Shown one piece after another: positions 1-11,978 of a stretch of DNA of 64,000 nucleotides. Origin of the DNA: Mactromeris polynyma (taxonomy: Eukaryota > Mollusca > Bivalvia > Venerida > Mactridae). A model generated the notes under the pieces. The model had not been told where the DNA came from. It saw only the letters and a program-made list of their open reading frames with translations, and did no database searches. Within the stretch, counting starts at the first letter, position 1; each line of letters begins with the position of its first letter. The position numbers and the translations under genes are program-made. The stretch is from the NCBI GenBank assembly GCA_032209605.1, contig JASFXZ010000009.1:19951553-20015552 (forward strand), written 5' to 3'.

Positions 1-585
1 AAGTTTATTGTGTTGACCATTGACTGTATTTCTTTTGCTTAACATGAAACAAACACTTATTCTGATTCTACTTCATATTTCGTGAGCTATTACAGACGAA
101 TCACGTGGTCCTGTTTACTTTCATTTGACTCATTTTTCTTGAGGTTATAGCTACAGTCGGATATTATTTCTTGTTTTATTTTACTTGACTAACTTTACAT
201 TACGTTTACTGTTAGTTTCAGTAAAACTGTCAGTCTTTCTATAGTAACAACAAGTTTGATTTATTTCAGGAGCAACCTCCTTGTGTATCTCCGGTTTTTC
301 CAAAAACAATTCATATTTTTGTGTACTCTGTCAGTCACTCAGTGAACTTCACGCTTGAATTTACGCACACATTAAACAGAAAGATGAGAAGTTAGGTTTT
401 CCGTATATGTCCCCTCTTGTTCTTTCTTGTTCATATGTGTTCTATTATTGATTTTATTTCGTACATTAGGAAATGTGTTGATAGTCCTTGCCCTTTGAAT
501 GAATACGTCTGTGTGCGTCTCTTGCTCTCTCCAAACGTCCATTGCTCAGTAGTCATATATACATTAAAAACAAGTTAAAGCAAAT
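1..585. repeat. dispersed repeat, copy a
   Basis: Bases 1-370 recur with moderate divergence at 2297-2595, with roughly 75 bases missing there, and the first 55 bases recur a third time at about 2102-2160. Bases 385-585 recur at about 3300-3520. So two neighbouring blocks are both repeated further right, spaced differently. I see no terminal repeats that would name the family. Minus-strand reading gives partly similar peptides in the copies, but the nucleotide identity alone could explain that. Confidence 0.6.
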
Positions 586-2101
586 AATAAAATGGTATTG
601 AAGCATCTTAATCTTGTTGAAAGTATGCTACATGCATTATTTTGTATTGAATCTTTGCTGTTATATAAACGGTGACTCTGGCTTATAAGTACACAATCAT
701 TGTTTAAACTCAGCAACCCGATATTGAGTTACGTTTTTTCCCACATACATGTACAACACAATTGTACAATACATACATGATAAACAGAAATTGCGAGAGA
801 ATGTCATTTTATTCTAATTTTGTATTAAATACTCGTATGTATACGAGAAAAATATGTTATTTTCGGAATGTTTCAAATCGGGCATTTACAAATAATTTAT
901 TTAATAAGCACACACTGTTTCCTAGTTTTTATTATGTTATTAATGTCTTGGTCATGGAGTAATTGTAACTTTGATATTAAATGTTTTAGTATTCCTTATA
1001 ACGACTGATCACATGACAGTTTTCACCTTGTATATTTTTCATTCATCTTTGAGTTCTAGTGATCGCATTTCCCCAATTCTGAAATAATGCCCAATCTCAT
1101 ATCTCTTGTCATTTGTTGTTCTCGTTGTAGTTATATGAGAAAGTAAACATTTTTTTTCTGTACAATTTTGCTTTTAGTTCATTTAAATATTAAAATTATA
1201 TTACAAATGTATTAATTAAATAATTAAAATGTAAGTATTGCTTTGTACAACTGTTGTACTTGATAATCTACGTCTTTTAATTATACATATTTGTATGTTA
1301 TATGAAAGGCCACATCAAAATATATGATTAATTGTTTTTGTTTTGTAAATTTATTTTGTTACCTTTTGAATAAAGAATGTATTATAGTAATTATTATAAT
1401 ACGAATTTTAGCTGCTATGTTAACGTCTGTTTTTAATAGAGATGCATAATTTGATATACCTCTTGCTACCTCGTATTTTGTTCAAAAATGAAAACAATAT
1501 TATATTTTTTCACTCGCATTTTCATTGTAAGAATGATTTTTTTTTGGTATGCTCTGAATTGTGAACCATATCTGAAAACTGTCTAATAGTGAAAATACAA
1601 TACATTTTGTAGAACATTTTCATTTCAGGTTGTTGCTCAGCTTCTACGAGTAACCTGTTTTCATTTTCGTTCGAAGAACAGTGTATTAGACCCTTTCTCG
1701 CCATTCAGTGCTTTGCATTCACTGAAAAATCCAGGTTCCTTGAAATAATATAGATGGAAATTACATTTGAAAAATGTACTAAATATTTCTTATCCCGTAC
1801 CAAACAGTCTTTCCTTGCGTCGTTCCATGTTCTTGTATTTTGGGTTCGTTGTGGACGCTGTGTTGTTTGGATTCATTATCATTTTCGTCCTTTTGGTTCT
1901 CTCCTAGTGTCTGCTTCTTGGTCCGTTTGGTATTGTGCTCCCAAGTGTCACTCCCTACGAGTGTCACCTCCCCTTTCTTTGTCTGGATCCGTCTGGGGAG
2001 TTCTGATGTGTGAGTGAGGCCTTCCCTGGCAATACACTGTTATAACTTTGCATCACCGAATAATGAAATCCCTGCGTCAACAAACATGTAGAATTGATTC
2101 A
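586..2101. other. no gene seen, AT-rich
   Basis: Only short frames are present. A minus-strand 60-codon frame at 1522-1704 and a plus-strand 87-codon frame at 1754-2017 have no recognisable domain. Bases about 1900-2060 resemble a dispersed family whose tail recurs near 7600, 16700, 23250 and 42560. Confidence 0.5.
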
Positions 2102-2296
2102 GTCAAATTTTATTGTGTTGACCATTGACTGTATTTCTTTTGCTTAACATGAAACAGACACTTGGTTCCCTCCTATTGTCTGCTTCGTGGTGGAACGTTT
2201 GGAATTGTGCTCCCTAGTGTCCCTCCCTACATGTCACCTCCCCTTTTTTGTCTGGATCCGTCTGGGGAGTTCTGAACATTTAGAGTCGATTCAGTC

Positions 2297-2595
2297 AAAG
2301 TTTATTGTGTTGACCATTGACTGTATTTCTTTTGCTTAACATGAAACAAACACTTATTCTGATTCTATTTCCTACTTCGTGAGCTATATGACTGGCGAAT
2401 CACGTGGTTCCGTTTAGTTTCATTTGCCTTATTTTTCTTGAGCTTATAGCTACAGTCGGATATTAATTCCTGTTTCATTTTACAAGCAACCTCCTTGTGT
2501 GTTTCCGGTGTTCCCATTTTTTCCATACTTCTTTGAGAAGTCTGTATTTCTACTCTGTCAGTCACTCAATGAAATCCACGCGTGAAATTGCGCAC
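2297..2595. repeat. dispersed repeat, copy b of the 1-370 block
   Basis: This matches 1-370 in the same orientation, ending in the shared stretch about the sequence CTCTGTCAGTCACTCA. It lacks a block present at roughly 190-265 of the first copy. Confidence 0.6.
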
Positions 2596-3015
2596 ATATT
2601 TTCCCCGGTTGACATTTATGTCGATAGCTTTGGAATTTGATGTTTCTTGTTCTTAATGAACATCTAAAGCTATCATAGGTGTTAATAGCTATCATGTGTC
2701 TTTGTATTTCTGGGTTCTCTCCAAACATCAATTAACTGACCCGAGCAATGGCTAGCATGGCTTCCTGTATACAGACTGTTTAATGCCGTTAAACATATCT
2801 TTGAGACCTCTTGTCAGCACTGTGTTGTCACTCCAGGCCTAATTGTTGGTTGTACTCGAACGGAGTGTGATATTGTCAAGTTGTTTAAGGCAATTCAGGA
2901 TTCTATCGTCTCTTCAGTATAATCTTGAAACAGGTACATGGCAGTAAGATTATGATCTCTACGGTCATGTTCGTTTCACCTTAAGACTCATAAGTCCAGT
3001 ACATGACAGATAATG

Positions 3016-3477
3016 CTATAGTGTTTGTGTACTGTTGTCGTCCTCACCACGATATTCTTCGAGCATCTTCTTGTATTGATGCACTTTGACTTCACCAAAA
3101 GATACATTGACTGGGGTCCCATCTTCCACTCTCCACCAAGTTCTGCATAATGTCGTTGTTGTACCTGCCTTGTTATGTCCAATATATGACAGATGATACA
3201 ATAGGATGTTCCTAACTACATGGGTGGTCGTTTTCAGGGAAATCTCGGTATTCTCGTAGCTTCTTTTTTTAGTAATTCTCGTGGTATTCGGAAAACTGGA
3301 AAGATGAAAAGTTAGGTAATCCTTGTTTTCCCCCTCCTGTTCTTTCTTGTTCATACTTGTTCTATTCTTGATTTTATTTCGTACATTAAGGATATGTGTT
3401 GATAGTCCTTGCTCTGTGAATGAATACGTCTCTGTGCTTGTCTTGCTCCCTCCAAATGTCCATTGCTCTGCGGTCAT
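3016..3477 (-). CDS. unidentified minus-strand frame, possible exon or gene relic
   Basis: This is an uninterrupted 153-codon frame with unusually balanced composition for this AT-rich region, especially in its last third (hydrophilic, with Trp, Glu and Gly). About residues 98-106 the peptide IGHNKAGTTTT loosely resembles a P-loop of the GxxxxGK[ST] kind, but the lysine is absent, so any NTPase ancestor would be inactive. That resemblance is weak. The first half overlaps a dispersed repeat also found at 385-585, where a one-base indel breaks the frame. No convincing pair of splice sites was found. It could be a relic exon, or chance within a repeat. Confidence 0.2.
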   Translation of the reverse strand: MTAEQWTFGGSKTSTETYSFTEQGLSTHILNVRNKIKNRTSMNKKEQEGENKDYLTFHLSSFPNTTRITKKRSYENTEISLKTTTHVVRNILLYHLSYIGHNKAGTTTTLCRTWWRVEDGTPVNVSFGEVKVHQYKKMLEEYRGEDDNSTQTL

Positions 3478-3520
3478 ATATACATTAAAACAAGATATAG
3501 CAAAAAATAAAATGGTATTG
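3300..3520. repeat. dispersed repeat, copy b of the 385-585 block
   Basis: Same orientation and order as 385-585, with scattered substitutions and a few one-base indels. Confidence 0.6.
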
Positions 3521-4289
3521 AAATTAAGTCACATGTTTTATTTTTAAGTTAATTTTAAATAAGAACACATTTGTAAAATTCAATTTTAGAAATAATGAAA
3601 TCATTTATTGGTTCAATAAAACGCATCTGTTATAACATTATTGTATACATTTATTGTAGTTTTCTTCAACTTTAGTTTTTATGTTCGTGTGTTATCAATA
3701 AAGTTTAGAATGAAAACAGTGTTTGTTTGGTATTTCTGACTGTTTGGTATACTTATGCTGTTACAGTACTCTAGTACAGTACAATGGTGCGATACAATAA
3801 CCGAGGGTAGTCTACATTGCAATAGCCTGAACAATTGACCATACGCAACATACGGTAAACTCCTCTTTAACGGCAGTACTTACTGCGATACACCGCTTAG
3901 TGAGATTCAAATTTCACGGTCATAGCTAGCTCGCTCAATATTTCTATGAATTATCCTCGGTTATTACGATATCAGGTACTCCGATATTTCATTTACAATG
4001 GTGTTTTTTTGGGTCCCTATTGCTAAACTTTCACACTTAACAATGATATTTGTGACACCTTACTAACGTGAAAATTTGTAGGCCTACTTAGACCAGCACA
4101 CACGCTTAGCTCATTCGATCAAGCGTATATTAGGCTACCATACATACATACATACATACATTAGGCTACCAGATAATGTGACTGCAGATAGTACATCGAA
4201 AGTCGTTAGTCCTAAGAATTTGGAACCCACGAACACTGGTAAGTCATCTGACCTCCGTCCAGAACAGAAATACTGTTAAAATATATACC
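3521..4289. other. no gene seen; short (CATA)n microsatellite
   Basis: No substantial frames. About 4139-4160 is a CATA/TACA microsatellite of five to six units flanked by two copies of TTAGGCTACCA, suggesting expansion inside a duplicated 11-mer. Confidence 0.5.
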
Positions 4290-4545
4290 GTCTCCCGTGG
4301 CCTAGTGGTTAAGACATTCGCCTTGGGAGCGGGAGGTCGAAGGTTCGCATCCCTGTAGGGGTCCGTTCTGATATGGCCGGTTGGTGAGCCGCCAGCTAGT
4401 TAAATAATGGTTACCGTGCGCCTACCTGCCTGATGCCTGGCATTAAAGGATAGGGATCGGGAAGTTAATGTGCTACAGAAAGTAGGTGTCTCACAAGTCA
4501 GAAATGGCTGGTCCTTTCAATAGCAGTGACACTATAATAAAACAA
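4290..4545 (+). mobile_element. tRNA-derived SINE, copy 1 (start of duplicated unit 1)
   Basis: The 5' part looks like a tRNA gene. An A box, TGGCCTAGTGG, lies at 4298-4308 and a B box, GGTTCGCATCC, at 4342-4352. Between them an anticodon-like arm has a 7-base loop CTTGGGA, which would read TGG (proline-like). The T stem pairs poorly, so this is a SINE head, not a working tRNA. Downstream is a core with the motif GGCATTAAAGGATAGGG, which resembles the conserved 3' cores of invertebrate SINEs. The 3' end is approximate because both copies in the window continue into shared duplicated sequence. Confidence 0.7.
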
Positions 4546-7165
4546 CACTTTAATTATAGCGAATACACCACACCATTACAATGTACTTAGTATACTTATA
4601 TAAGTCACGCCTTTGACCACAAAAACGTGTTGTGTCGATTCAATTCCCTACTCATTATATTGTATCAATAAAGACTGACATTTGTTCATTACTGAAGGAT
4701 CGATTAAAGACTGGCATGTGTTCATTACTGAAGGGTCGATGGAAAACGATGCTTGAACAGACTCACTTTGTATCGGCGAAAATTATGTCTGTCACAAATA
4801 AAGGTTGTGAATGAGGTGTTCCCTGTAACAACTTAATGTCTCGTTAAATAAAATAATGAAACAAACTAACGACACGTATCAATGTAGAATTCGTATCATA
4901 ATGTGCAAAGGTCAATAAAGATGAATGAAGCCATTGAACAAGACATGACACACATAGTGCTGTTAGATTGACTGCGAACAGGTGTATGGACTCTCAGGAC
5001 CAATCCATGCCAATTAAGGTAAGGAAATAAGGAAAGCTACAACAGCTGTTTGAATTACTTTTCTATCAAATCACAACCACGGGTCTTACGGACAAACACG
5101 AACATTTCAATACACCTATTTTGAAATGTAATGGTCCAAGTAATATATACATACATTCGAGTTTAATAAACAAAGAGATATGATTTACAGGAATGTTATC
5201 CTATACACATACTTGAAGAATACTTTGATAGTGCCACTCTTCCCTAACATTTCAAATTCGTAGTCATTATTAGACTTTGTACGCAGTTCAATACGTTTTT
5301 CATTATTTTCAACCAAACCTTTATAGCTAAAAGACAGCCACATCCTACGTTTTGTTTTCTTGCACATTTTAGATTTCTAGATAAATGATATTATGAATAC
5401 ATTAAATGCACAGGTTTTAAATGTTAATTGAGCGGAGACAGATGTTGAATATTTATTGGGCGATCTTGTGCACCAGGTGCCTTTGTTCGATCATTAAAGC
5501 AGCCAGTTGCTTTGGTTAATAATGCAAATACCTAATCAATTGTAATGATCATTATAAGTTTGCAAACATCAAAAGTAATAATAGAAAGATGTAATAAAAT
5601 TGAGCAAGCGTTGAATGTAGAGTTAACATGCAGTATATATATTCTTTATTTCAGTCTTATCTATGTACAGTACAACATAATACAAAAACAATATATTAAC
5701 TACACAAAAGTACATTCTGAATATAACTATAAGAGACTACTATCATTAATTAATATCACATTCGATTCAACAATATTTACAAGATAAAACTGAGGATCAG
5801 TGACTATTTGTAGATTAAAAATGTAATAAAACAGAAAACAATATGATACTGAAGTACAAAAAGGGCGCAAATACGCATCTAAAAATAGTATTAGAAAAAC
5901 AGTTATCAGCCTCGATCAGATCGAGAGTGAACTAATTAGCAGCTGATTCTCAGAATATGTAAAATTTGCAACAATAGTAGTAAGAAAATGTTGAACATTA
6001 TTTACACATATTAAAGATACGTCTTCGTAAAAGCATGCTATCTTCTGTAATCTGTGGATAGTCCCAGTTGAATTGTTACTGTCGCTGTACAGTTATAATT
6101 GCTGAGATGACCAGCTGTAGTGTACTGTGTTTTGTAATAGTCGATGCAATTGAAATGTAACTGTAATTGACCATCAAGTCAATGTAATCATATTGTACTT
6201 TGCTATTGAACGTAATTGGTGGATGTAATAGCCCTCGAAACATTTCAAGTAATTTGTAATTAATTAGTCCCATGTTAAACCTTGGTTAATGAATTCTCAA
6301 ACTTAAATATTGCTATAAGCAATACATGATCGACATGATCAACTCAAATAGTTATCAAGTTTGGCTGAACTTTTTATCGGAAAATGAATGAATAAAGTTA
6401 TTTTAAATTAGTTTCTACACTTATCGTCAATTAAGATCCTTGTATGGATAAACATATATATTGTGAATGGGATATCGACTATTTTGAAAAAAAGACTTGT
6501 TAATTATGCGGGTATCTAGTTAAGTCACCAGACAATCACGTAAAAGGGACGCAAAATACTAACACAAATGATGTGTCTGACTAAATGTATACAAGCATAC
6601 TTTTCTTAACAATACAAATATTGGTATTGTTAAAAATTTAAGTTAAAATGTTTAATATTTCAAAATTATTAGACATGTTTTTACAAAATTTGCATTACTA
6701 ACTTAAAGTATTTTTTGAGTTTATACTATATCTGATCGAATCACAAAATGTTGTCCATTGTGACAATTCATGTACGTATCCAGTAAATATTAACAAATAT
6801 AGGGAACGTAAAATCTCGCGAACGTTGCAGCCTTTACGACAAACAAAAATGAGCGAAGTTACCACGCTCATCGCAATCAGTCCAATCAGCGACCGCTTTT
6901 CAACCGTTTATATCGTACATATAACGTTCATGATGTTCACGTGGTCTTAGTCGGATAGACAGTATTGTTGCAGTGTCTATACGATAAATATTGTATAGAA
7001 TAATAGACGTATAGACAATACCACTCGTTGTTTATCCCATACGTTTCAAACGATAGGCCAATTAATGTTCCTTATTGGTATAGGTTAGATGCCCGATCAC
7101 CGCAATCCGCCCAATCTGCGGTCTCCATTTAAAATGTCTATATCGTCTATACATGGAGGCATTTC
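4546..7165. other. no supported gene
   Basis: AT-rich sequence repeated in unit 2. About 4671-4740 holds two copies of a 36-bp repeat around TGTTCATTACTGAAGG. Frames here are short and differ little between units only because the duplication is recent. Confidence 0.5.
5185..5367 (-). CDS. possible terminal exon, unidentified
   Basis: A minus-strand 60-codon frame with a reasonable residue mix. Just upstream on that strand is an acceptor-like ATTTATCTAG, from which three more codons lead in frame to the Met. After the stop an ATTAAA lies about 20 bases on. The copy at 20817-20999 differs by one residue (Val to Leu). No upstream exon was found and no domain is recognised, so this is a weak call. 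Confidence 0.2.
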   Translation of the reverse strand: MCKKTKRRMWLSFSYKGLVENNEKRIELRTKSNNDYEFEMLGKSGTIKVFFKYVYRITFL

Positions 7166-7451
7166 GATCACTAACTATAGTGACTATGGTGACTATGGTT
7201 GATGATAAAATTCAGTCTGGTCTGGTTACCTCTTCGAAATTGGAGGTTTGAATACTATATAGAGGTGTTCCGAACATTAACTGTGGTTCAACCACCGATT
7301 TAGTACGGTTGACTGTAGTCGATATTCGGAAGACCTCTATAGGGTTTTAACCCTCCAAATTCTAAGAGTGACCAGAGTAACTAGACCACATATGAACTAG
7401 ACTGAATTTTATCATCAACCATAGTCACCATAGTCACTATAGTTGGTGATC
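7166..7451. mobile_element. foldback MITE, copy 1
   Basis: A near-complete palindrome. The first roughly 55 bases, starting GATCACTAACTATAGTGAC, are repeated inverted at the end, and further arms inside also pair (for example around 7236-7270 with 7335-7370), so both halves of about 140 bases can fold together. No coding capacity. The same element is at 22804-23088. Confidence 0.7.
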
Positions 7452-10400
7452 AAGCGCCTCAACGATCCATGCAGTTCACGTGGTCTAACTCGGATAGACA
7501 ACTCGTGGCATTTTGTTGTTGACCAGACCCTTCCTTGCTCCCTTATTCCCATGCATGTTTACCCTTGCACCTCCTCAGTCCCTAATGTTGTTTTCCCGGG
7601 GGTCTGTCTGGGAGGCATTGTCTTTTGAATGTGGCGCTCACTGTAACAACTTAATCTCTTTTCAAAAGAACGTTTATCTCCGCTAGCAGTATATAATCCG
7701 TTTAGCCTTAGTAATGAGAATGTGTTTTCATGGACCATTTTTTTTATATCTTTTACTATATTTTAACTCGATAATCAGACCATCTCACAACTAAGGGCGA
7801 TCGAATTTCTTCGGAACCAAACGGGTTTTGAAATATCATTGTGAGTTCACTGTACTTTGTCAATGCAGGCCACTTTTATTAGAAGATTGTTAGCAGATGT
7901 GTGTGACATTTTCAGCGTTATATAATTCCTGTGATTTAGAAATTACTCACTTTCATGTTAGGGCGAAAATGTCATCCCCTTTTTTTCCACATTGTCTATC
8001 ATGCTATATTCCATACCGCAGACTTATAGTAACATTCACGCAGCATGTGATTCTGTAATTTTAAGGCTAATCTGCCATTTAAAGCGCATGCCTATGTGCA
8101 ATACGCCGGAAAAATATCTGATAAATTTGAAAATATTTCCATAATAGCTATCCACTTATTGAATAAATCCTAAACAGTAGATTTTCAAGCAATTGAGTTA
8201 AATAACGTAATAGCCGTATTTACGAAAACGAAATGTCAAAAAAACTAGAAATGTTGCTAGGCATCATACGTTTTTTGGAAGGCAAAGTTATAACACGAGT
8301 TTCAAGTTGCTAGGCATCATACGTGTTTTGGAAGGCAAAGTTACAACACGAGGTTTCCAAAGATGTTTTTGTACGGTATGTAACATCTGTTTTATTTAAT
8401 AAAATTTCTCAAAATTTTGTTGTCATTGTAACCTAGTGTACATCTCTGTCTGCATTAGTTCAGATGCTGCCTACTGAAATATTCTGTGATCGTATACGCT
8501 GTTTTTAAATTATGATTTCAGACTTAAATGTAGTTTTCTAACAAATAAGACTGCATATCATTTCTTTCGATTTAAGGCGATATATGCCCTAGAAAAAAGC
8601 CATATTTCTTTTTAAGCAATATTTTTTAAAATACATATTATAGCAAGGTGAAATGTACATTGTTTTATCGTTAAACAGTCCTTCAACTAATACTGCTATA
8701 ATTTTGTAAAATATGTTTAAAAATAATGAAGTTATTTGAACTTTTGGTACTGTCAAATTGTACAGGTTGTCCGGTAAATCAGGCTAATTGTTCAAGCGTT
8801 AACTTTGCAAAAGAACCACACATATACAAAGATAATAATGAAATCTACCTCATGCTATCGAAATTGTTTTTCAAAGTTTATATTCCAAAATAACAACAAC
8901 AGACACAAGAGATGAGTACGGAAAATCTATTGTTTATATATTTTTTATTGATATAATTTTGAAAACAAATCGACAGCATAAAAGTTAGTATACTTTTCAA
9001 AAATGCTTTTGATATTAAGAATTCTTAACAGAATGTTTCAGTGCAGTTATCGGAATATAAAACAATATCAAAAGTCATTCTGCATGTACAAATTTACTAA
9101 ACAGTCTATAGAGTTAATCCATAAATGTGTTTATTAATAAACTTGTCAAAACACATGGCAAGGCTGTCACCTTAACTGAGTAGCTTATTATCATACTATA
9201 ATTAAACAGGCGCAAAAAACCCTGTGCACTTTGGTTTTACTCTTGTAAAAAGTTATACAAATTTGGTACCAACATTTTGGATATTTCTCGGCTAACACCG
9301 TATGCTGCCGGTTCCGTACTCGACATGTACGCGAGTGTACATGTACGTATTTTGGAAAATGCCACTCAGTTATTCCCACTAGTTGTAACAAGAAATATCT
9401 TTTAAAAAAGATGATAAAACGGCGTAGAAAGAATGATCTGTAAAGATGTGAAATTTAAAACAGTATAACTCGATTACAATAAATATATGTTTTATAATAA
9501 TATTGTTTTACTTTATATTTAAAAGTATGATATTAATTATTTAGACAAATAGCCTGCATAACATATATTATATAAATTTAATACCACTAGGTTTGACATT
9601 CATTCAATCAGTTTTATATCGTTTTTTGAGAAAGAGTATACATTAAATAGTTTACGTATGCATACTTTCACTTCAATAGTAAGACATCGTAGCTTGATGT
9701 TTTTGCAAAAATGATAAAACTTATCATTTATGACTTATGATAATGTGGTAATATTTGAAAATTGATGCATCCAGATTTTATTCCTAATCATAGACTAGTC
9801 AGGATCCCATTATAGTGCTCAAAACCTGTTTTTTAATTGAATGTTTGTTTGCAAATAAATACCCGAAAAAAACATTCAAAACTACATAGAACAGAACAGA
9901 ATACCTTATTCAAACTACAGGCTTAAATGGTATACTCATTGTCCGGCGTACACACTTGTACATCACATATCACAAATAAATTTATATTTACTTTCAATTA
10001 GATATTATCACCAATGCACATATGATGATGGTATAAATAATTGCATTCCATCGTCAAAAAACAAGATCATGTTTGTAAATGTAACAGACCAAAATAAGTA
10101 GTTGTATTTTATCAGTGTCATTGTAATTTCTGTTGAAAGAAGACAAATATTTCTTTACGATGCTAGAAAGCTAAGTAGCTACCATCTGCAGAAAAAAACA
10201 AGGCAAAACCTTATGGTGCATAATTCAATATATTTGTCTCTAAAGAGGCTACAATATAAGTATCATGAATGTATAATACATTCTGACAAATTAGTACAGC
10301 CCGGGGCAATTTCATTATGCTGACTAAACACAGCGGGGTGGCTAATCAAGTCGCGAACGATAACGATAATGATAATGAGACGTTAAAGTAGCGTATATAT

Positions 10401-11029
10401 AATCGGTTATAGCATAGAGCCAATATCGATCAGATCTGGGGAATCTTGCAAATATCGATCCAGTATTGATTTTTTATCCGTAACGCATTCCCCGCGATCG
10501 ATGTCTAAGGGAGACAATTCAATTAATCTCGCACCTTGGAGAATCAAGGATATTCAAGGGAAACTATCAAGTAAAATTCATAAAAAATTCTGGCAATGAT
10601 AAATCCTTACAAAAAATTAACTCGGATCTGTATATACTATAATCGTGGACCTGTCTTATCAATGTCATTTTATATATACATACATGCTTAAACATATTAA
10701 CTACTACCGGCAAAATTCGAACAGCTAACGAACGCACATCTTACGAAAACCCCGTTTGGTGCCTCTTGGGTAAACGAAAATATGATTGGTCAGATTTTAA
10801 AAAGCCCGCTTTGAGGACAACATTTGGTTGGTCGAAACTGTAGGTCACAATCAATGTTATAAAGCTACGGCGAAATATATAGCAAATATTAAAGCGTCAG
10901 TCCATATAGTGTCTGACAAAGTATTCTTAACGCAATTAAAACGCATTTTTCGACGCAGCCGTACTAACATGGATTTGCTATTTGCATATCAGTGTTGCGT
11001 AAAGCAATCAAATCTTACGTTAGCAAATA
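7452..11029. other. no supported gene
   Basis: AT-rich with short frames only. Bases about 7530-7660 belong to the dispersed family with the tail GGCATTGTCTT. The sequence upstream of S1 (10828-11124) has a 98-codon frame with no recognisable domain; in unit 2 the corresponding place is the transposon insertion site. Confidence 0.5.
8253..8352 (+). repeat. 53-bp tandem repeat, two copies
   Basis: A 53-bp unit starting GTTGCTAGGCATCATACG occurs almost twice here and almost three times at 23875-24027 in unit 2, a copy-number difference between the duplicated units. Confidence 0.8.
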
Positions 11030-11280
11030 AGGCAATTTCTCTTCAACCGAACAACGTTTGTAACATTGACGCGGATTGGTTATACTTTCGATATAGGGTA
11101 TGTTACCTTACCGAAATCCACTGAATTTCGGTGCATTTACTGAAATCCATTTGGATCTGGAGTGACCAGCAATCGTAACACCTCGGCATTTTTTATGTTG
11201 TGCAACAAACTTAACCTTCAAATTGCACCGACCATCTTTTTTCAAGATATTTCTTGTTTAAAATCTTGCTTCCTTTGAAA
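11030..11280 (+). repeat. dispersed repeat X, plus orientation
   Basis: About 250 bases including GACGCGGATTGGTTA, a short ACCGAAATCCACTGAATTTCGGT foldback region and GTGACCAGCAATCGTAAC. The reverse complement is found at 18880-19130, 44815-45065 and 59040-59290, and a direct copy at 37660-37910. Gene S1 therefore lies between inverted copies. Confidence 0.7.
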
Positions 11281-11978
11281 TATATCTTTTAGAGTAGTGC
11301 CAGAATAAAATGAATATAAGTCAGTGAATTACTGTTCTACAAGACTGCGACATTTAACATTTAAAACAGGACATTATTGTTGTAAAAAACAAAAGGAACT
11401 GAAGCAAGATTTCGAAACTATTTTTATGTTATTTGCGTTTTAAATGGCCCTAAATGACTTTGGAGAGGACATGACTAGATACATCAATTACATGTACATA
11501 CATTCAGGATAAATTGTTATATGTTATTGTATGTGTACCATGTGTTTGTAAAATATTCTCCAGTAATTGGGAAGCTGAACTTGACATATATCTAAAACAT
11601 ACATGCAAATAGAAATAATAATCACAGCGATTTACAGCCTTGGAACTGTCAGTAAACATACTGGGGGTTTAAATCGATTTAACAGCTATCTAACCTCACA
11701 CTTAAACCGCTATATGGTTATTGATTTCCAACTCATACACATGATATACTGACAAAGTAGGCAATACTCCAGTCCATGAGGACGTCCCGTGTGCAAAAAA
11801 GGTCCACGAATAATGTTTATAACTATGTAAAGCTGAATGTTTCCAAAGAAATGGGTATACACCTGCTATCCTGGTACGATTTGAGAAATCAATCAGTAAA
11901 AGCAGTTAGTCTGGCCCCATGTTCACAATAACATGTTCATTTCGCGGTGTTTATTGTTGATTTTGTATCATTAATTCA

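Noticed and set aside
4290..4365. A tRNA-Pro (TGG) gene.
   Set aside because: A and B boxes and an anticodon-like loop are present, but the T stem pairs poorly, and it continues into a SINE body with a second mutated copy.
10828..11124. 98-codon plus-strand frame upstream of S1.
   Set aside because: Its second half is repeat X, and the frame is split by the transposon in unit 2. No recognisable domain.
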